This document shows, piece by piece, positions 17,300-26,261 of a stretch of DNA of 64,000 bases. How positions within the stretch are numbered: position 1 is the first letter of the stretch; every line of letters starts with the position of its first letter. Origin of the DNA: DATJUF01 sp035524095 (GTDB taxonomy: Bacteria; Desulfobacterota; Binatia; Binatales; Binataceae); the NCBI GenBank assembly GCA_035524095.1, contig DATKPK010000046.1, positions 1 through 64,000 of the forward strand. The letters are read 5' to 3'. The notes beneath the pieces were generated by a model. The model was not told where the DNA came from. It saw nothing but the letters and a program-made list of their open reading frames with translations, and searched no databases. The position numbers and the translations under genes are program-made.

Positions 17300-18895
17300 T
17301 CAGGGAGAGGTGGCACGGAGCAAGACCAGCTTCCCGTTGTCGAAAGGGACCTGAGTGACGGGAGTGAGCCCTGAAGTGCGCGTGCTCGCGCGAGCCCAGG
17401 CTTGGGCGGGGACGATCACGTAGCCACTGGAAGGAGTGGCTAGTGGGCGCGGCAAGGGAGGAGCGCAGCGATCGAGATAGAAAACCAGCGGCTCGATCGC
17501 ATCCTGAAAGCCAAAAGTATAGAGTGGCGCGCCGGCTGTCGTAAGCTGATTTATTTGAGCCGCCGCCGCTCGATACGATTTGACTTGCCCAGTGTCGCCG
17601 GACGACTCGCCAGCGAAGCCCTTGGAGGGCCATCGGAAGAATGCGCGCAGCGTGAATGGTGCACCGCATCCGTGAAGTTCATAGGCAGGGATATAAAGGA
17701 AATTCGCAGTGGCGAGAATCAGGCATGTAGCCACGGCGGTACGATAGACGAGAACTCCGCGCGGCGTGCTGAACCATGGAATGACGCGAACGACAATCCA
17801 CCACGAAAGCAGGAAAGCGGCAGCGGGCCATAGCGGCAACAGATAATCGCGCCGCTTGTATGCGGCCAGGTTGAAAAAGACGACAGTGACGGTCCAGAAG
17901 AGCGCGAGAAAGCGAGCGGCGCTCCCCGCACTCTCGCTGTTGGCAGGTAATGCTACAGGTTGTAGCGGCTCGGCGGTGACTGGCTGCGACCGAACGCGGG
18001 GAGGAACCAGAGCGATAACCACCGCTATCGGGACGAACAGGCTGAGCGGAAGCGAATTGAGCAGCAGTGGCGTCAGGTAATACGATCGGCGCATAGCGCC
18101 GAGACTCCCGAAGAAGCGGCCGAAGTTTTCACTGCCAATCTGAAGATGCAGGAAGTCGTAGCGGCGGCCAATCAGGCAAGCCAGATACCAGCTAGAGGCG
18201 ATCGCGCCGCCAACGATCAAAGGGCCGGGCTTGAACAGAGCTTTTAGTGCAGCCCAATTCCGTTCGATTGCGAGAAAAAGCAGGATTGCAGCGCCAGGAA
18301 GGATCGCGCCCACCGGTCCTTTGGCGAGCACCCCGAGTCCCATCGCGATCGCAAATAGATAGTGACGTAGGATGCGGCGAGAAGCACCCGCGGAATCGCG
18401 ATCGAGTGCGAACCACCAAAAGAACGCATACAGCGAGAGCGTCTCGCAAAAGGTCAGGGTCATGTCGACCAGGCCGATCCGTGCCTGACTGACATACTGA
18501 TAGGAGCCGCAGAGGATCAGCCCAGCGAGTATCGCGCCGCGCAAGCCGAGCAGGCTCGCCGCAAACGCCATCGTAAGCATCGCTCCGCCGATCGCATAAA
18601 GAGCCGAAGGCAAGCGAAGATTGAATGACGTCGCGGTTTCTTCATGCAACAGATCAGCAAGGCCGGTCGCCGTCCAGTGATAGAGCGGCGGCTTGTACAT
18701 CGGAATGGTGCAGTTATCGAGTGGAAACAGCAGCCTGTGGTCCTCGACCATCTGCTGGACGTAGACCGCCATCGCGGCCTCGCTTCCGCCACATACGTCG
18801 CTGGCGCCGAGCCGGTTGAGGGTCAGGATCGCGAGCAGCAGAGTGATTCCGGCAAGGGGGAGCGCACGCATAATGGTGCGCGTCGATGAGGTCAC
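17300..18895 (-). CDS. ArnT/PMT-like membrane glycosyltransferase (GT39/GT83-type)
   Basis: A 531-residue polytopic membrane protein. The N-terminal periplasmic loop after helix one contains the conserved acidic/Tyr pattern (GGSEAAMAVYVQQM) followed by PPLYHWTATGLADLL. Later regions hold about ten hydrophobic helices and a basic RRDYLLPLWPA segment (KRRDYLLP is the usual ArnT block). Such enzymes move a lipid-phosphate-linked sugar to lipid A or another envelope acceptor on the periplasmic face. It lies downstream of asnB on the same strand with an 87-base gap and may be co-transcribed. Confidence 0.88.
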   Translation of the reverse strand: MTSSTRTIMRALPLAGITLLLAILTLNRLGASDVCGGSEAAMAVYVQQMVEDHRLLFPLDNCTIPMYKPPLYHWTATGLADLLHEETATSFNLRLPSALYAIGGAMLTMAFAASLLGLRGAILAGLILCGSYQYVSQARIGLVDMTLTFCETLSLYAFFWWFALDRDSAGASRRILRHYLFAIAMGLGVLAKGPVGAILPGAAILLFLAIERNWAALKALFKPGPLIVGGAIASSWYLACLIGRRYDFLHLQIGSENFGRFFGSLGAMRRSYYLTPLLLNSLPLSLFVPIAVVIALVPPRVRSQPVTAEPLQPVALPANSESAGSAARFLALFWTVTVVFFNLAAYKRRDYLLPLWPAAAFLLSWWIVVRVIPWFSTPRGVLVYRTAVATCLILATANFLYIPAYELHGCGAPFTLRAFFRWPSKGFAGESSGDTGQVKSYRAAAAQINQLTTAGAPLYTFGFQDAIEPLVFYLDRCAPPLPRPLATPSSGYVIVPAQAWARASTRTSGLTPVTQVPFDNGKLVLLRATSP

Positions 18896-18982
18896 AGATG
18901 ACTTACCGCTGTTGGCGAGCGGACACGGGTCGACGAAATCGCGAAAACTGATGTGGCTGATTCGCGGGCAACCGGAAGCGCA

Positions 18983-20764
18983 TCATGCGGCCGCAGCGGC
19001 GTAGGCGAGAACATCTTCGATAGTGCCGTCGGATGGAATCTCCAACACGTGATGACTATGCCACATCGCGTAGAACAGCAAGCTCCAGGCGGCCTGATGG
19101 TATCTTTTCAGGTCGGCGAATGCCCATGCCACATCTTCGCGAACATTAGCCTTACGGAAAAGCTCACGGATACCCGGCTGACGGGCCACCAATTTCTCGA
19201 TTAGCGGCCGGCGTGCAGCTATCCATTCACCGACGGGCGGGTTGAAGCCGAGTTTCTTTGCGTAAGGCTCTGCTGCCGGGACATTGGTTGCTAACCAATC
19301 ACGGAGCATGCGCTTGGCCATTTTGGTCGTGGCCTTCATATCGTCGGGAAGACGGAAGGCAAAGTCAGCAACGACGGGATCAAGAAACGGGGTGCGTCCT
19401 TCAAGGCCGTGGGCCATCAGGCAGCGGTCGACCTTGATCAGCAGATCGTTGGGCAGCCATTCGGCGCAATCGACCGCCTGCAGCGTCTGGACGAGAGTCC
19501 GATCAGCCCGCGACTGCTCTCTTTCAACGAGACTCAATCCGTCACGCCATCCGTTGAACACCGCGCTGAGATGGACCAGGCCATCGAATTCGCCGCGTGA
19601 TCGAGCTTTGTGCGTAAACAGACCCCAGAAACGGCGGGCGCGATAGTAGCGGCTGTAGCCACAGAAAATCTCGTCGCCCCCCTCACCGGTGAGCACCACC
19701 TTCACATGATCTTTGGCCGCCTTCGCCAATAGATAGGTAGGCAGGGTGGCAGCGTCCGTGGTCGGATCATCAAGGGCAGCAGCGACACTTGGCGCGCAAT
19801 TCCAGAAATCATGCTCGGTCATCTCGACCACATGATGATCTGCGCCGACTGTATGAGCGACCCGGCGCGCATCGCTGCTTTCGTCCGCTGCCGCAGTTCC
19901 GGGAAATCCGGCGGTGAAGGCGATGAGCGGTTGCGCGGAGAATCGCGCCATCAACGCAGCCAGCGTGGATGAATCGATGCCACCTGAAAGGAACAAGCCG
20001 TAGGGCACGTCGGCGCGCAGGTGATGCTCCACCGTGTCAGTCAGAACCTTATCGAGTTGCCGCAATGCATCGTCATAATTCGTTGCAGGCGACGACCCTT
20101 GGCTGAGCGGCAAACGGCGTCGGCGCTCGATGATCCGCCCGTCCTCAACGACGACGATCTCGCCGGGCAGCAGGCGCTGGATGTCAGAGAAGATCGTTTC
20201 CCGGCCGGTCGTGAACTTTAGTTGCAGCAGTTCCGACCGAGCTCGCGCACGAAATGATCGCTTGGCCAAACCCGCTCTCAGCAACGCCTGGGGTTCGGAG
20301 GCGAACGCAAAGCAATCAGGTGCTTCAGCATAATAGAGTGGCTTAATTCCGAATGGGTCGCGGGCAAGCGTCAGGCGGCGATTCGCAGGATCATAGATAG
20401 CGATCGCGTACATCCCGCGCAGCGTTGCGGCAAAGCCAGTTCCTTCACGCCGATAGAGATGCAGTGGGACTTCACAATCCGACCCAGTGCTGAAGCTGAC
20501 GCCGCAAAGTTGACGACGCAATTCGGGATCGTTGTAGATCTCGCCGTTAGCGACCAACACGGCGCCGCCGCTTTCATACAAAGGTTGATCGCCGGTCTTG
20601 AGATCGACGATCGCCAACCGCGTATGTACGAGACCAACGGGCGGCGAAACATATCTGCCGCTCCCATCGGGGCCGCGATGGGCCAGTGCATTGATCAGAC
20701 AGTCGAGGATAGCTGAATCGGGCGGGCGCCCGTCACGCATCATCACACCGGCAATACCGCACAT
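18983..20764 (-). CDS. asnB: Asparagine synthetase (glutamine-hydrolysing)
   Basis: A 593-residue two-domain enzyme. The N-terminal glutaminase uses Cys2 (MCGIAGVM) with RHHGP-type block AHRGPDGSG and NGEIYN. The C-terminal synthetase has the PP-loop LFLSGGIDSS (about residue 265) and GEGGDEIFCGYSRY. It makes asparagine from aspartate, glutamine and ATP. Homologues beside glycosyltransferases often amidate envelope sugars or peptides, so either primary metabolism or surface glycan modification is possible. Its neighbour is an ArnT-like transferase. Start at ATG 20764 is fixed by the catalytic Cys. Confidence 0.94.
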   Translation of the reverse strand: MCGIAGVMMRDGRPPDSAILDCLINALAHRGPDGSGRYVSPPVGLVHTRLAIVDLKTGDQPLYESGGAVLVANGEIYNDPELRRQLCGVSFSTGSDCEVPLHLYRREGTGFAATLRGMYAIAIYDPANRRLTLARDPFGIKPLYYAEAPDCFAFASEPQALLRAGLAKRSFRARARSELLQLKFTTGRETIFSDIQRLLPGEIVVVEDGRIIERRRRLPLSQGSSPATNYDDALRQLDKVLTDTVEHHLRADVPYGLFLSGGIDSSTLAALMARFSAQPLIAFTAGFPGTAAADESSDARRVAHTVGADHHVVEMTEHDFWNCAPSVAAALDDPTTDAATLPTYLLAKAAKDHVKVVLTGEGGDEIFCGYSRYYRARRFWGLFTHKARSRGEFDGLVHLSAVFNGWRDGLSLVEREQSRADRTLVQTLQAVDCAEWLPNDLLIKVDRCLMAHGLEGRTPFLDPVVADFAFRLPDDMKATTKMAKRMLRDWLATNVPAAEPYAKKLGFNPPVGEWIAARRPLIEKLVARQPGIRELFRKANVREDVAWAFADLKRYHQAAWSLLFYAMWHSHHVLEIPSDGTIEDVLAYAAAAA

Positions 20765-20888
20765 ACTGTTGAGTGAAGCCTGCCTCCAACGAAAGTCTGA
20801 CTGAAAACGGTGGCGAGGGCGAGCCTAGACCGCGCGAGGCCACAGCCCCCGTGTCAGCGCGAGGGGGGACGATAGCGTATTAGCAAGT

Positions 20889-21644
20889 TTATTGCGCTGG
20901 CGCGGGAGTGCGGCCTTGGAGTTCCAGCAACCGGGTGTTGATGCGCTCGGACCAATAGTTCATAGCGTTTTCGGCGTCACCCCATTGCCATTGTGCGGCC
21001 GTGCTCAGAGCGATTCCTCCTGAGCGTTGATCGATCGCGCCTGCGAGAAACTCGCCTGTCCCACCATCGACTGCTTTCATCTCCGCTTCTGCCGATCCGA
21101 CGAAAGCGTAGCTTCCGGTCGCCAGCGACTGCACGCTGTTAAGCAGCCGTGCCTGGGGGACGACTACGGAAATCGACCGCAACACCGGCGTCGCAGTAGT
21201 CGCATTAATCAATGCGACGTAAAGCACCAGCACGTCCGGCCCCGGCTGACCGACCATCGTGAAGTTTTTCTGCAAGGTCTGCTGCAACTGATTGTGGAAA
21301 TAAGTGACAAGCTTTTGCTCGTCTTCGATTGATTCCTTAGAATCCGTTTTATCCCAGTATTGCACTGGTTGCAGCATTATCTTCGTGTACTTGCTCCACT
21401 GCGCGTCAGGATTGATGTACACCAACGCCGCCTGCCCCTCTTTGCCCGGGTGGAGCAGAGATGCATTATTGCCAAAGAACTGACTGGCTGCAGGAGGAAG
21501 CTGGCCGTTCTTCATCTCCTCCGCGACTCCTGATTTACTCTCCACTGTTTGCGAGCAGCCGCTCAGTAGATTCGCAAGCGCGATTCCGCTCACGACCGCG
21601 ACTAATCCAGCAACGGTGATCCTTGCAAGAGAGAACTTTTTCAT
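20889..21644 (-). CDS. DUF3313-type lipoprotein
   Basis: From the ATG at 21644 the protein has 251 residues; an in-frame ATG 15 bases upstream exists. A signal peptide ends in the lipobox LLSGC, so it is a lipoprotein, probably outer-membrane bound. The body contains the pattern KIMLQPVQYWDKT, then LVTYFHNQLQQTLQKNF and a KAVDGGTGEFLAGAIDQR block, typical of DUF3313. The function is unknown. It lies downstream of a DUF4410 lipoprotein on the same strand; both families are common envelope lipoproteins of related bacteria. Confidence 0.8.
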   Translation of the reverse strand: MKKFSLARITVAGLVAVVSGIALANLLSGCSQTVESKSGVAEEMKNGQLPPAASQFFGNNASLLHPGKEGQAALVYINPDAQWSKYTKIMLQPVQYWDKTDSKESIEDEQKLVTYFHNQLQQTLQKNFTMVGQPGPDVLVLYVALINATTATPVLRSISVVVPQARLLNSVQSLATGSYAFVGSAEAEMKAVDGGTGEFLAGAIDQRSGGIALSTAAQWQWGDAENAMNYWSERINTRLLELQGRTPAPAQ

Positions 21645-21738
21645 CGCGGCATTCCTCATGATCGCAGGGGAACCATCAGTTGGCTATAGTACCGATACGA
21701 GTTCCGAGCTCGCCGGTCGGTGATTATCGAATCTTGGG

Positions 21739-22542
21739 TTAGAAATTTGAGGACGAATTCTGATCTGCGGCCTTCACCATGTTCTGTGGAATCCAGGCCT
21801 GCACACCGAAGTATTGTGACATGTATGCGGTCGCCTGGTCGGCGGTCTTCTTCGCCAAGTAGCCCATGCCTGAGGTGTAGTTCTTGGTTGCCCCTGCAGC
21901 CAGATTCGCCCCGAGTGAAGCCGCCGCCGCCGCACCGCCAACGGCGGCACCAGCTGGCGCTGTAAAGGCCGCTCCCGGCATCGAGCCGCTATCTGCATGG
22001 GTACTGAAGTTCATAATCTGCTGCGCGTTACCCGCGACCATCTGATAGACCTGCACCTGGGTATCAAGGGTCGATTGCCCGACTCCCAGCCCGATCACCA
22101 TACGGCGCAACTTATTGCCTTCATTGATCGCTGTGAACTGACCGTCCACGATCAGGACGTTGTCGCCTGACACTTGCTGCCCGCGCGGGATCTGCGTCGC
22201 TGTAAACCCGAGAGCCTGCAGTTCGCTGACCATCGCGCCGGCTAAATCGTTAGCCGTCTCTTCGGCAAGCTGCTGGGCGCTTTGATCCTGTTCGGCTTCG
22301 GAACTGGTCATGCTCCTGTAAGTCTTCTGCAAGAAGCCCTGATTTAAGGTGACGTCCTGCGAAGTCACGGCGAACGGATATACATACACGGTGGTCGGCC
22401 GGTTCGAGCTTACGGGTAGCCCGTTAGCTACGGGCGCGACCGACGCACCTGCGCATGCGGTCAGCGCCACAGCCATAATGGAAAAGAGCAGCGCTCGCGC
22501 ATGCCTCTCAAACGTTGCTACTCGTCGCATATGGCTCCCCAT
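21739..22542 (-). CDS. DUF4410-type lipoprotein
   Basis: A 267-residue lipoprotein: signal peptide with lipobox ALTAC (about residues 27-31), then the DUF4410 core TVYVYPFAVTSQDVTLN, a helical segment ETANDLAGAMVSELQALGF and VDGQFTAINEGNKLRRMVIGLG. A Gly/Ala-rich stretch (APAGAAVGGAAAAASLGANLAAG) follows, which may insert in or contact membrane. An in-frame ATG at 22530 is preceded by GGGGAG and is an equally good start. Function unknown. It is divergent from the pqiA gene; the gap holds a strong dyad (22623-22648). Confidence 0.8.
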   Translation of the reverse strand: MGSHMRRVATFERHARALLFSIMAVALTACAGASVAPVANGLPVSSNRPTTVYVYPFAVTSQDVTLNQGFLQKTYRSMTSSEAEQDQSAQQLAEETANDLAGAMVSELQALGFTATQIPRGQQVSGDNVLIVDGQFTAINEGNKLRRMVIGLGVGQSTLDTQVQVYQMVAGNAQQIMNFSTHADSGSMPGAAFTAPAGAAVGGAAAAASLGANLAAGATKNYTSGMGYLAKKTADQATAYMSQYFGVQAWIPQNMVKAADQNSSSNF

Positions 22543-22622
22543 TTTCGCCTGCTTCGCGTATTCTCACGATCCGTAACCGTGCTCTCATGACCGTTGCAGA
22601 GTTAGCAGCAAGGCCCGATAGC

Positions 22623-22648
22623 AGCTATTGGACTTTAGTCCCATAGCT
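22623..22648. promoter_or_regulatory. Dyad symmetric element (operator candidate) between divergent genes
   Basis: Two 12-base arms (AGCTATTGGACT and AGTCCCATAGCT) are inverted repeats with one mismatch and a two-base centre. The centre is too short for an RNA hairpin, so a dimeric DNA-binding protein site is more likely. It lies 80 bases from the DUF4410 lipoprotein start and 47 bases from the pqiA start, suitable for control of either. Confidence 0.5.
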
Positions 22649-22694
22649 CGGCTGTAAAGCGAGGCGTAAATCGCTAACCATTGGAAGTACCAGC

Positions 22695-23366
22695 GTGTTT
22701 AACCAGCCGGCGCCTGATAGCTCAGTGCTCGCATGTCCGCACTGTGATCTACTGCAGAGGCTGCCGCAACTTGCGCCGGGTGCGTCTGCACGGTGCCCGC
22801 GCTGTGCGAGAGAGTTGCGGCGCCGCCGCGTCGATTCATTCAATCGCACCTTGGCACTAGCCGTTGCTGGCACGCTGCTCTACGTGATCGCGAACACGGT
22901 TCCAATGCTGAGCCTGACGATCGTAGGGCGCGACGCGTCCACTACGGTGTTCGGCGGCGCGCAGCATCTTTGGGAGAATGGGCAGCCGATCGTGGGCATA
23001 CTGGTGCTCCTCACCGCCGTGATCGCGCCTGCCGCGCAGCTCTTCTGCATGCTGGCAATCACTATCGGCTCCCGCCGCTCATCTGTTCCACAATGGGTGG
23101 GAACGCTTATGCGGCATTATCCTACGACTCGCACCTGGAGCATGATCGAGGTGATGCTTCTCGGCGTATTGGTCGCCCTGATCAAGATCGCTGACTACGC
23201 GACCGTCATTCCAGGTGTTGCATTGTTCGTTCTCGTAGCCCTGGTCTTCGTGCTGGCCGGGATGCAGGCGAGCTTCGACCCTCATGAAATATGGCAGAGG
23301 ATCGAATGGGCGGACGAGGACCGCACTCGCGGCACCAAACCGATGGCCACCGGTGAGACGGCGTGA
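22695..23366 (+). CDS. pqiA: Paraquat-inducible protein A (PqiA) family membrane protein, first copy
   Basis: A 223-residue protein starting with GTG. It has an N-terminal double zinc-ribbon (CPHC then CPRC, residues about 14-37) and four hydrophobic helices in the order typical of half-length PqiA (YebS/PqiA domains): LALAVAGTLLYVIANTVPML, a helix around GILVLLTAVIAPAAQLF, TRTWSMIEVMLLGVLVALIKIADYA, and a final VALFVLVALVF helix. In E. coli one long PqiA carries both halves. Here two separate half-size genes are adjacent and overlapping, followed by pqiB and pqiC. It is an inner-membrane partner of the MCE lipid transport bridge. Confidence 0.9.
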   Translation: MFNQPAPDSSVLACPHCDLLQRLPQLAPGASARCPRCARELRRRRVDSFNRTLALAVAGTLLYVIANTVPMLSLTIVGRDASTTVFGGAQHLWENGQPIVGILVLLTAVIAPAAQLFCMLAITIGSRRSSVPQWVGTLMRHYPTTRTWSMIEVMLLGVLVALIKIADYATVIPGVALFVLVALVFVLAGMQASFDPHEIWQRIEWADEDRTRGTKPMATGETA

Positions 23367-24004
23367 CAGCCCAGCACTTAAGTGCCATCGAGCACGGCTT
23401 CCAGAGCTGTGAGGTCTGCGGCCTGCTGTCGCGACCTGCCCCCGGCAGGGACGATGGACAATGCCCGCGGTGCGGTCAGGAACTCGAATTTCGCAAGCGC
23501 GCGAGTTTCGAGCGTACATGGGCCTTTTTGATTGCCGCGGCGGTCTGTTACATCCCTGCGAACGTCCTGCCAGTCCTGACTACCACCACCGCTACCGGCC
23601 GGGATTCCGACACGATCATGCAAGGTGTGGTGCTGCTCTGGTCGCCGACTGGATGGCCGCTCGCTATCATCGTTTTGGTCGCCAGTATCATGATTCCGAG
23701 CGCGAAGATTCTGGCACTAGCCTACTTACTGATTTCGTCGCAACGTGGGTCGATCAGAAACAATCGACAGCGTATTCGCCTCTACCGGGTGGTTGATTTT
23801 ATCGGACGCTGGTCGATGGTCGACGTCTTCGTTGATACCTTTACGGCGGCTCTAATCCAGCTTCAGCCGTTGATGTCGGTTGAGCCGGGGCCAGGCTTGA
23901 TCTTCTTCGCTGCGGTAGTGGTGTTCACGATGCTCGCAGTGGAATCATTCGATCCGCGCCTGATATGGGATGGAGCGGCCCTGCACGAGGTTACACATGC
24001 CTGA
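23363..24004 (+). CDS. pqiA: Paraquat-inducible protein A (PqiA) family membrane protein, second copy
   Basis: A 213-residue PqiA half starting with GTG that overlaps the previous stop by four bases (GTGA). The N-terminal ribbon reads CEVCG and CPRCG. Helices are at FERTWAFLIAAAVCYIPANVLP, PLAIIVLVASIMIPSAKILALAYL, VDFIGRWSMVDVFVDTFTAALIQL and a last one near FFAAVVVFTMLAVESFDPR. It probably assembles with the first half in the inner membrane to make the full PqiA unit. Overlapping start codons on both sides show tight translational coupling with its neighbours. Confidence 0.9.
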   Translation: MTAQHLSAIEHGFQSCEVCGLLSRPAPGRDDGQCPRCGQELEFRKRASFERTWAFLIAAAVCYIPANVLPVLTTTTATGRDSDTIMQGVVLLWSPTGWPLAIIVLVASIMIPSAKILALAYLLISSQRGSIRNNRQRIRLYRVVDFIGRWSMVDVFVDTFTAALIQLQPLMSVEPGPGLIFFAAVVVFTMLAVESFDPRLIWDGAALHEVTHA

Positions 24005-25604
24005 AAACGAACCGCCGCTTCCGTCAGTGCCGGAGTCGCGTACCGTCTCGAAAGGACGTACCCGGCCGTCGCTAGTCTGGCTTATCCCAATAGTAGCCGC
24101 GTTGGCCGGCGTCTGGGTCGCGGTCACCAGGATTCTGGGTGAAGGGCCTACGATTACGATCGTTTTTCAATCAGCCGAAGGGTTGGAAGCCGGCAAGACC
24201 AAAATTGAGTATAACGGCGTCGATATCGGCACTGTCACTACGATCCGCCTCTCCGAAGATCACCAACATGTGATCACAACTGCCCAGATGGCACCGAGGA
24301 CCGAAGACTTCCTGGTTCAAGACACCAAGTTCTGGGTCGTACGGCCGCGCATCTCAGGAGCTAACGTCACTGGCCTGGGTACTCTGATCTCCGGCGCTTA
24401 CATCGGCTTGGAGATCGGTTCATCGAAGGAGCCCAAGCGCGACTTCGTTGCGCTGGAAACCGAGCCGATCGTAACTGGCGAAGTTCCCGGGCGTTTTTTC
24501 ATTCTCAAGACGCCCGATCTTGGATCACTTGATACCGGCACTCCATTATATTTTCGCCGGCTGCAGGTGGGTCAGGTCGCGTCCTACAAGCTCGATAAAG
24601 ACGGCAAACTTCTGACCGTCCAGGTTTTCGTGCGGGCGCCATATGACCAATACGTCAATCCGGACACCCGCTTCTGGCATGCGAGTGGAATTGACGTATC
24701 GCTTAGCGCGAGCGGTCTCCAGGTGCGGACGCAGTCAATGTTGTCGATATTGATCGGCGGTATCGCCTTCGAGACCCCAGCAACTGCGCCCGTCGAACCA
24801 CCTGCCGAGCCGAACACTGTCTTCACGCTTTTCAGCGATCGCGCCACGGCCTTCGAACCGGCCGCTCAGCATCCGCAAACCTACGTCCTGATCTTCAAGG
24901 ACTCCGTTCGTGGGCTTGTGGCAGGGGCACCGGTCGAGTTTCGCGGTATTCCAATTGGTGAAGTATCGGATATCAAGGCACAGGTTGACCTGAAGACGTT
25001 TCAGTTCTCAGTGCCGGTAACTATCGAGCTCGATCCGCGCCGGCTTGGGGTCAACGTTGTCGGGGCGGCTCCCAGCGATCTCGCGGCGTTGCGAAGAAGA
25101 TTGATCGATTCTTTGATTAGCCACGGAGTCCGCGCTCAGCTTCGCACAGGAAGCTTGCTCACCGGCGCCGTCTACGTCGCGTTTGACGTCTTCCCTAGTG
25201 CTCCGCCTGCAGCAGTCGATTGGTCACAACAGCCGGTGCAGCTCCCCACCGTTCCCGGACAGCTTGAGGCAACGGAGGAGACGGTCGAGAACATTATCGA
25301 GAAGGTTAACAAGATGCCCTTGCAGCAGATTGGCGAGAATCTGAACAATAGCATCGCCAATCTGAACCTGACGCTCATCAGTGCGCGCAACACCTTGTCC
25401 AGCGCGACCGAAACCTTCGTTAGCGCCCAGCATGCATTGAGCAACGCTAATGGAATAGTCCAGCCCGATTCTGCACAACTACAGCGGTTGGACAGCACTC
25501 TCGATGAGCTGACCCGCACCGCCCGTTCAGTCAGGGTGCTGAGCGACTATCTCGAGCAACATCCCGAAGCTCTACTGCGCGGCAAACCCGGTAAGCCGAA
25601 ATGA
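23997..25604 (+). CDS. pqiB: PqiB / MCE-family protein
   Basis: The ATG at 23997 overlaps the pqiA stop (ATGCCTGA) and gives 535 residues; reading from an upstream TTG would add nine. A single N-terminal membrane helix (about 25-45, SLVWLIPIVAALAGVWVAV) is followed by three MCE domains, seen as the repeated pattern G-x-x-x-G-x-x-x-x-x-F/Y-x-x-x-x-I/V-G-x-V at about 58-85, 165-200 and 300-330. The long C-terminal helices (about 440-535) suit a hexameric needle across the periplasm. It moves phospholipids or other hydrophobic molecules between membranes. Confidence 0.94.
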   Translation: MPENEPPLPSVPESRTVSKGRTRPSLVWLIPIVAALAGVWVAVTRILGEGPTITIVFQSAEGLEAGKTKIEYNGVDIGTVTTIRLSEDHQHVITTAQMAPRTEDFLVQDTKFWVVRPRISGANVTGLGTLISGAYIGLEIGSSKEPKRDFVALETEPIVTGEVPGRFFILKTPDLGSLDTGTPLYFRRLQVGQVASYKLDKDGKLLTVQVFVRAPYDQYVNPDTRFWHASGIDVSLSASGLQVRTQSMLSILIGGIAFETPATAPVEPPAEPNTVFTLFSDRATAFEPAAQHPQTYVLIFKDSVRGLVAGAPVEFRGIPIGEVSDIKAQVDLKTFQFSVPVTIELDPRRLGVNVVGAAPSDLAALRRRLIDSLISHGVRAQLRTGSLLTGAVYVAFDVFPSAPPAAVDWSQQPVQLPTVPGQLEATEETVENIIEKVNKMPLQQIGENLNNSIANLNLTLISARNTLSSATETFVSAQHALSNANGIVQPDSAQLQRLDSTLDELTRTARSVRVLSDYLEQHPEALLRGKPGKPK

Positions 25605-25627
25605 CAAGGACGCGAGAAGGCGAAACT

Positions 25628-26239
25628 ATGATGCTCCGAAGAATAGTTCATCTGATTGCAGCCTTCGCGTGCGCGACGGTAATCGCCGCTTGCGGCACCT
25701 CCGCGCCGCCACGCTTTTACACGCTTGACGCCTCAGCTACAGCCAGCGGACTGCCCGCCACAGGCGGGAATGTGACGGTCGGACCAGTGACGATTCCAGC
25801 CTCAGTCGATCAACCGCAATTCGTCACCCAGAATGGCCCGAATCGCGTCGACGTGGACGAATTCAATCGCTGGGCTTCGCCGCTCAACGATAATATCGCC
25901 CGCGTGGTTGCCGAGAATCTGGTGGCGCTGCTTGGGACGCCTAACGTGGCCGTCGGACCACTCGCCAACTTCATTCCCGACTATGCCGTCGCGATCGACG
26001 TTCAACGCTTCGAGTCAGTGCGAGGCCAGCGTACGGAACTCGACGCCGTATGGACTATTCACGACAAAGCTCGTGGCACTACTCAGTCGGGCCGAACCAG
26101 CGCTAACGAGACCGTCGCGGACGACAGCTTCGACGCACTCGCAGCGGCGCATAGCCGAGCGCTCTCAATGCTCAGCGACGATATCGCCAAGGCCATTCGC
26201 GCCGACGCTAATCGCGCTCGAGTACAATCCGACCCTTAG
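25628..26239 (+). CDS. pqiC: PqiC-like ABC-type transport auxiliary lipoprotein
   Basis: From ATG 25628 the protein has 203 residues; an in-frame ATG at 25601 overlaps the pqiB stop (ATGA), so the start is uncertain. The signal peptide ends in the lipobox VIAAC. The mature part begins PPRFYTLDAS, typical of PqiC/ABC_trans_aux (DUF330) proteins, followed by FVTQNGPNRVDVDEFNRWASPLNDNIARVVAENL. It is an outer-membrane lipoprotein that docks the PqiB needle. It is the last gene of the four-gene pqi operon. Confidence 0.9.
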   Translation: MMLRRIVHLIAAFACATVIAACGTSAPPRFYTLDASATASGLPATGGNVTVGPVTIPASVDQPQFVTQNGPNRVDVDEFNRWASPLNDNIARVVAENLVALLGTPNVAVGPLANFIPDYAVAIDVQRFESVRGQRTELDAVWTIHDKARGTTQSGRTSANETVADDSFDALAAAHSRALSMLSDDIAKAIRADANRARVQSDP

Positions 26240-26261
26240 CCATAATCGGTTGCACAGAGAT

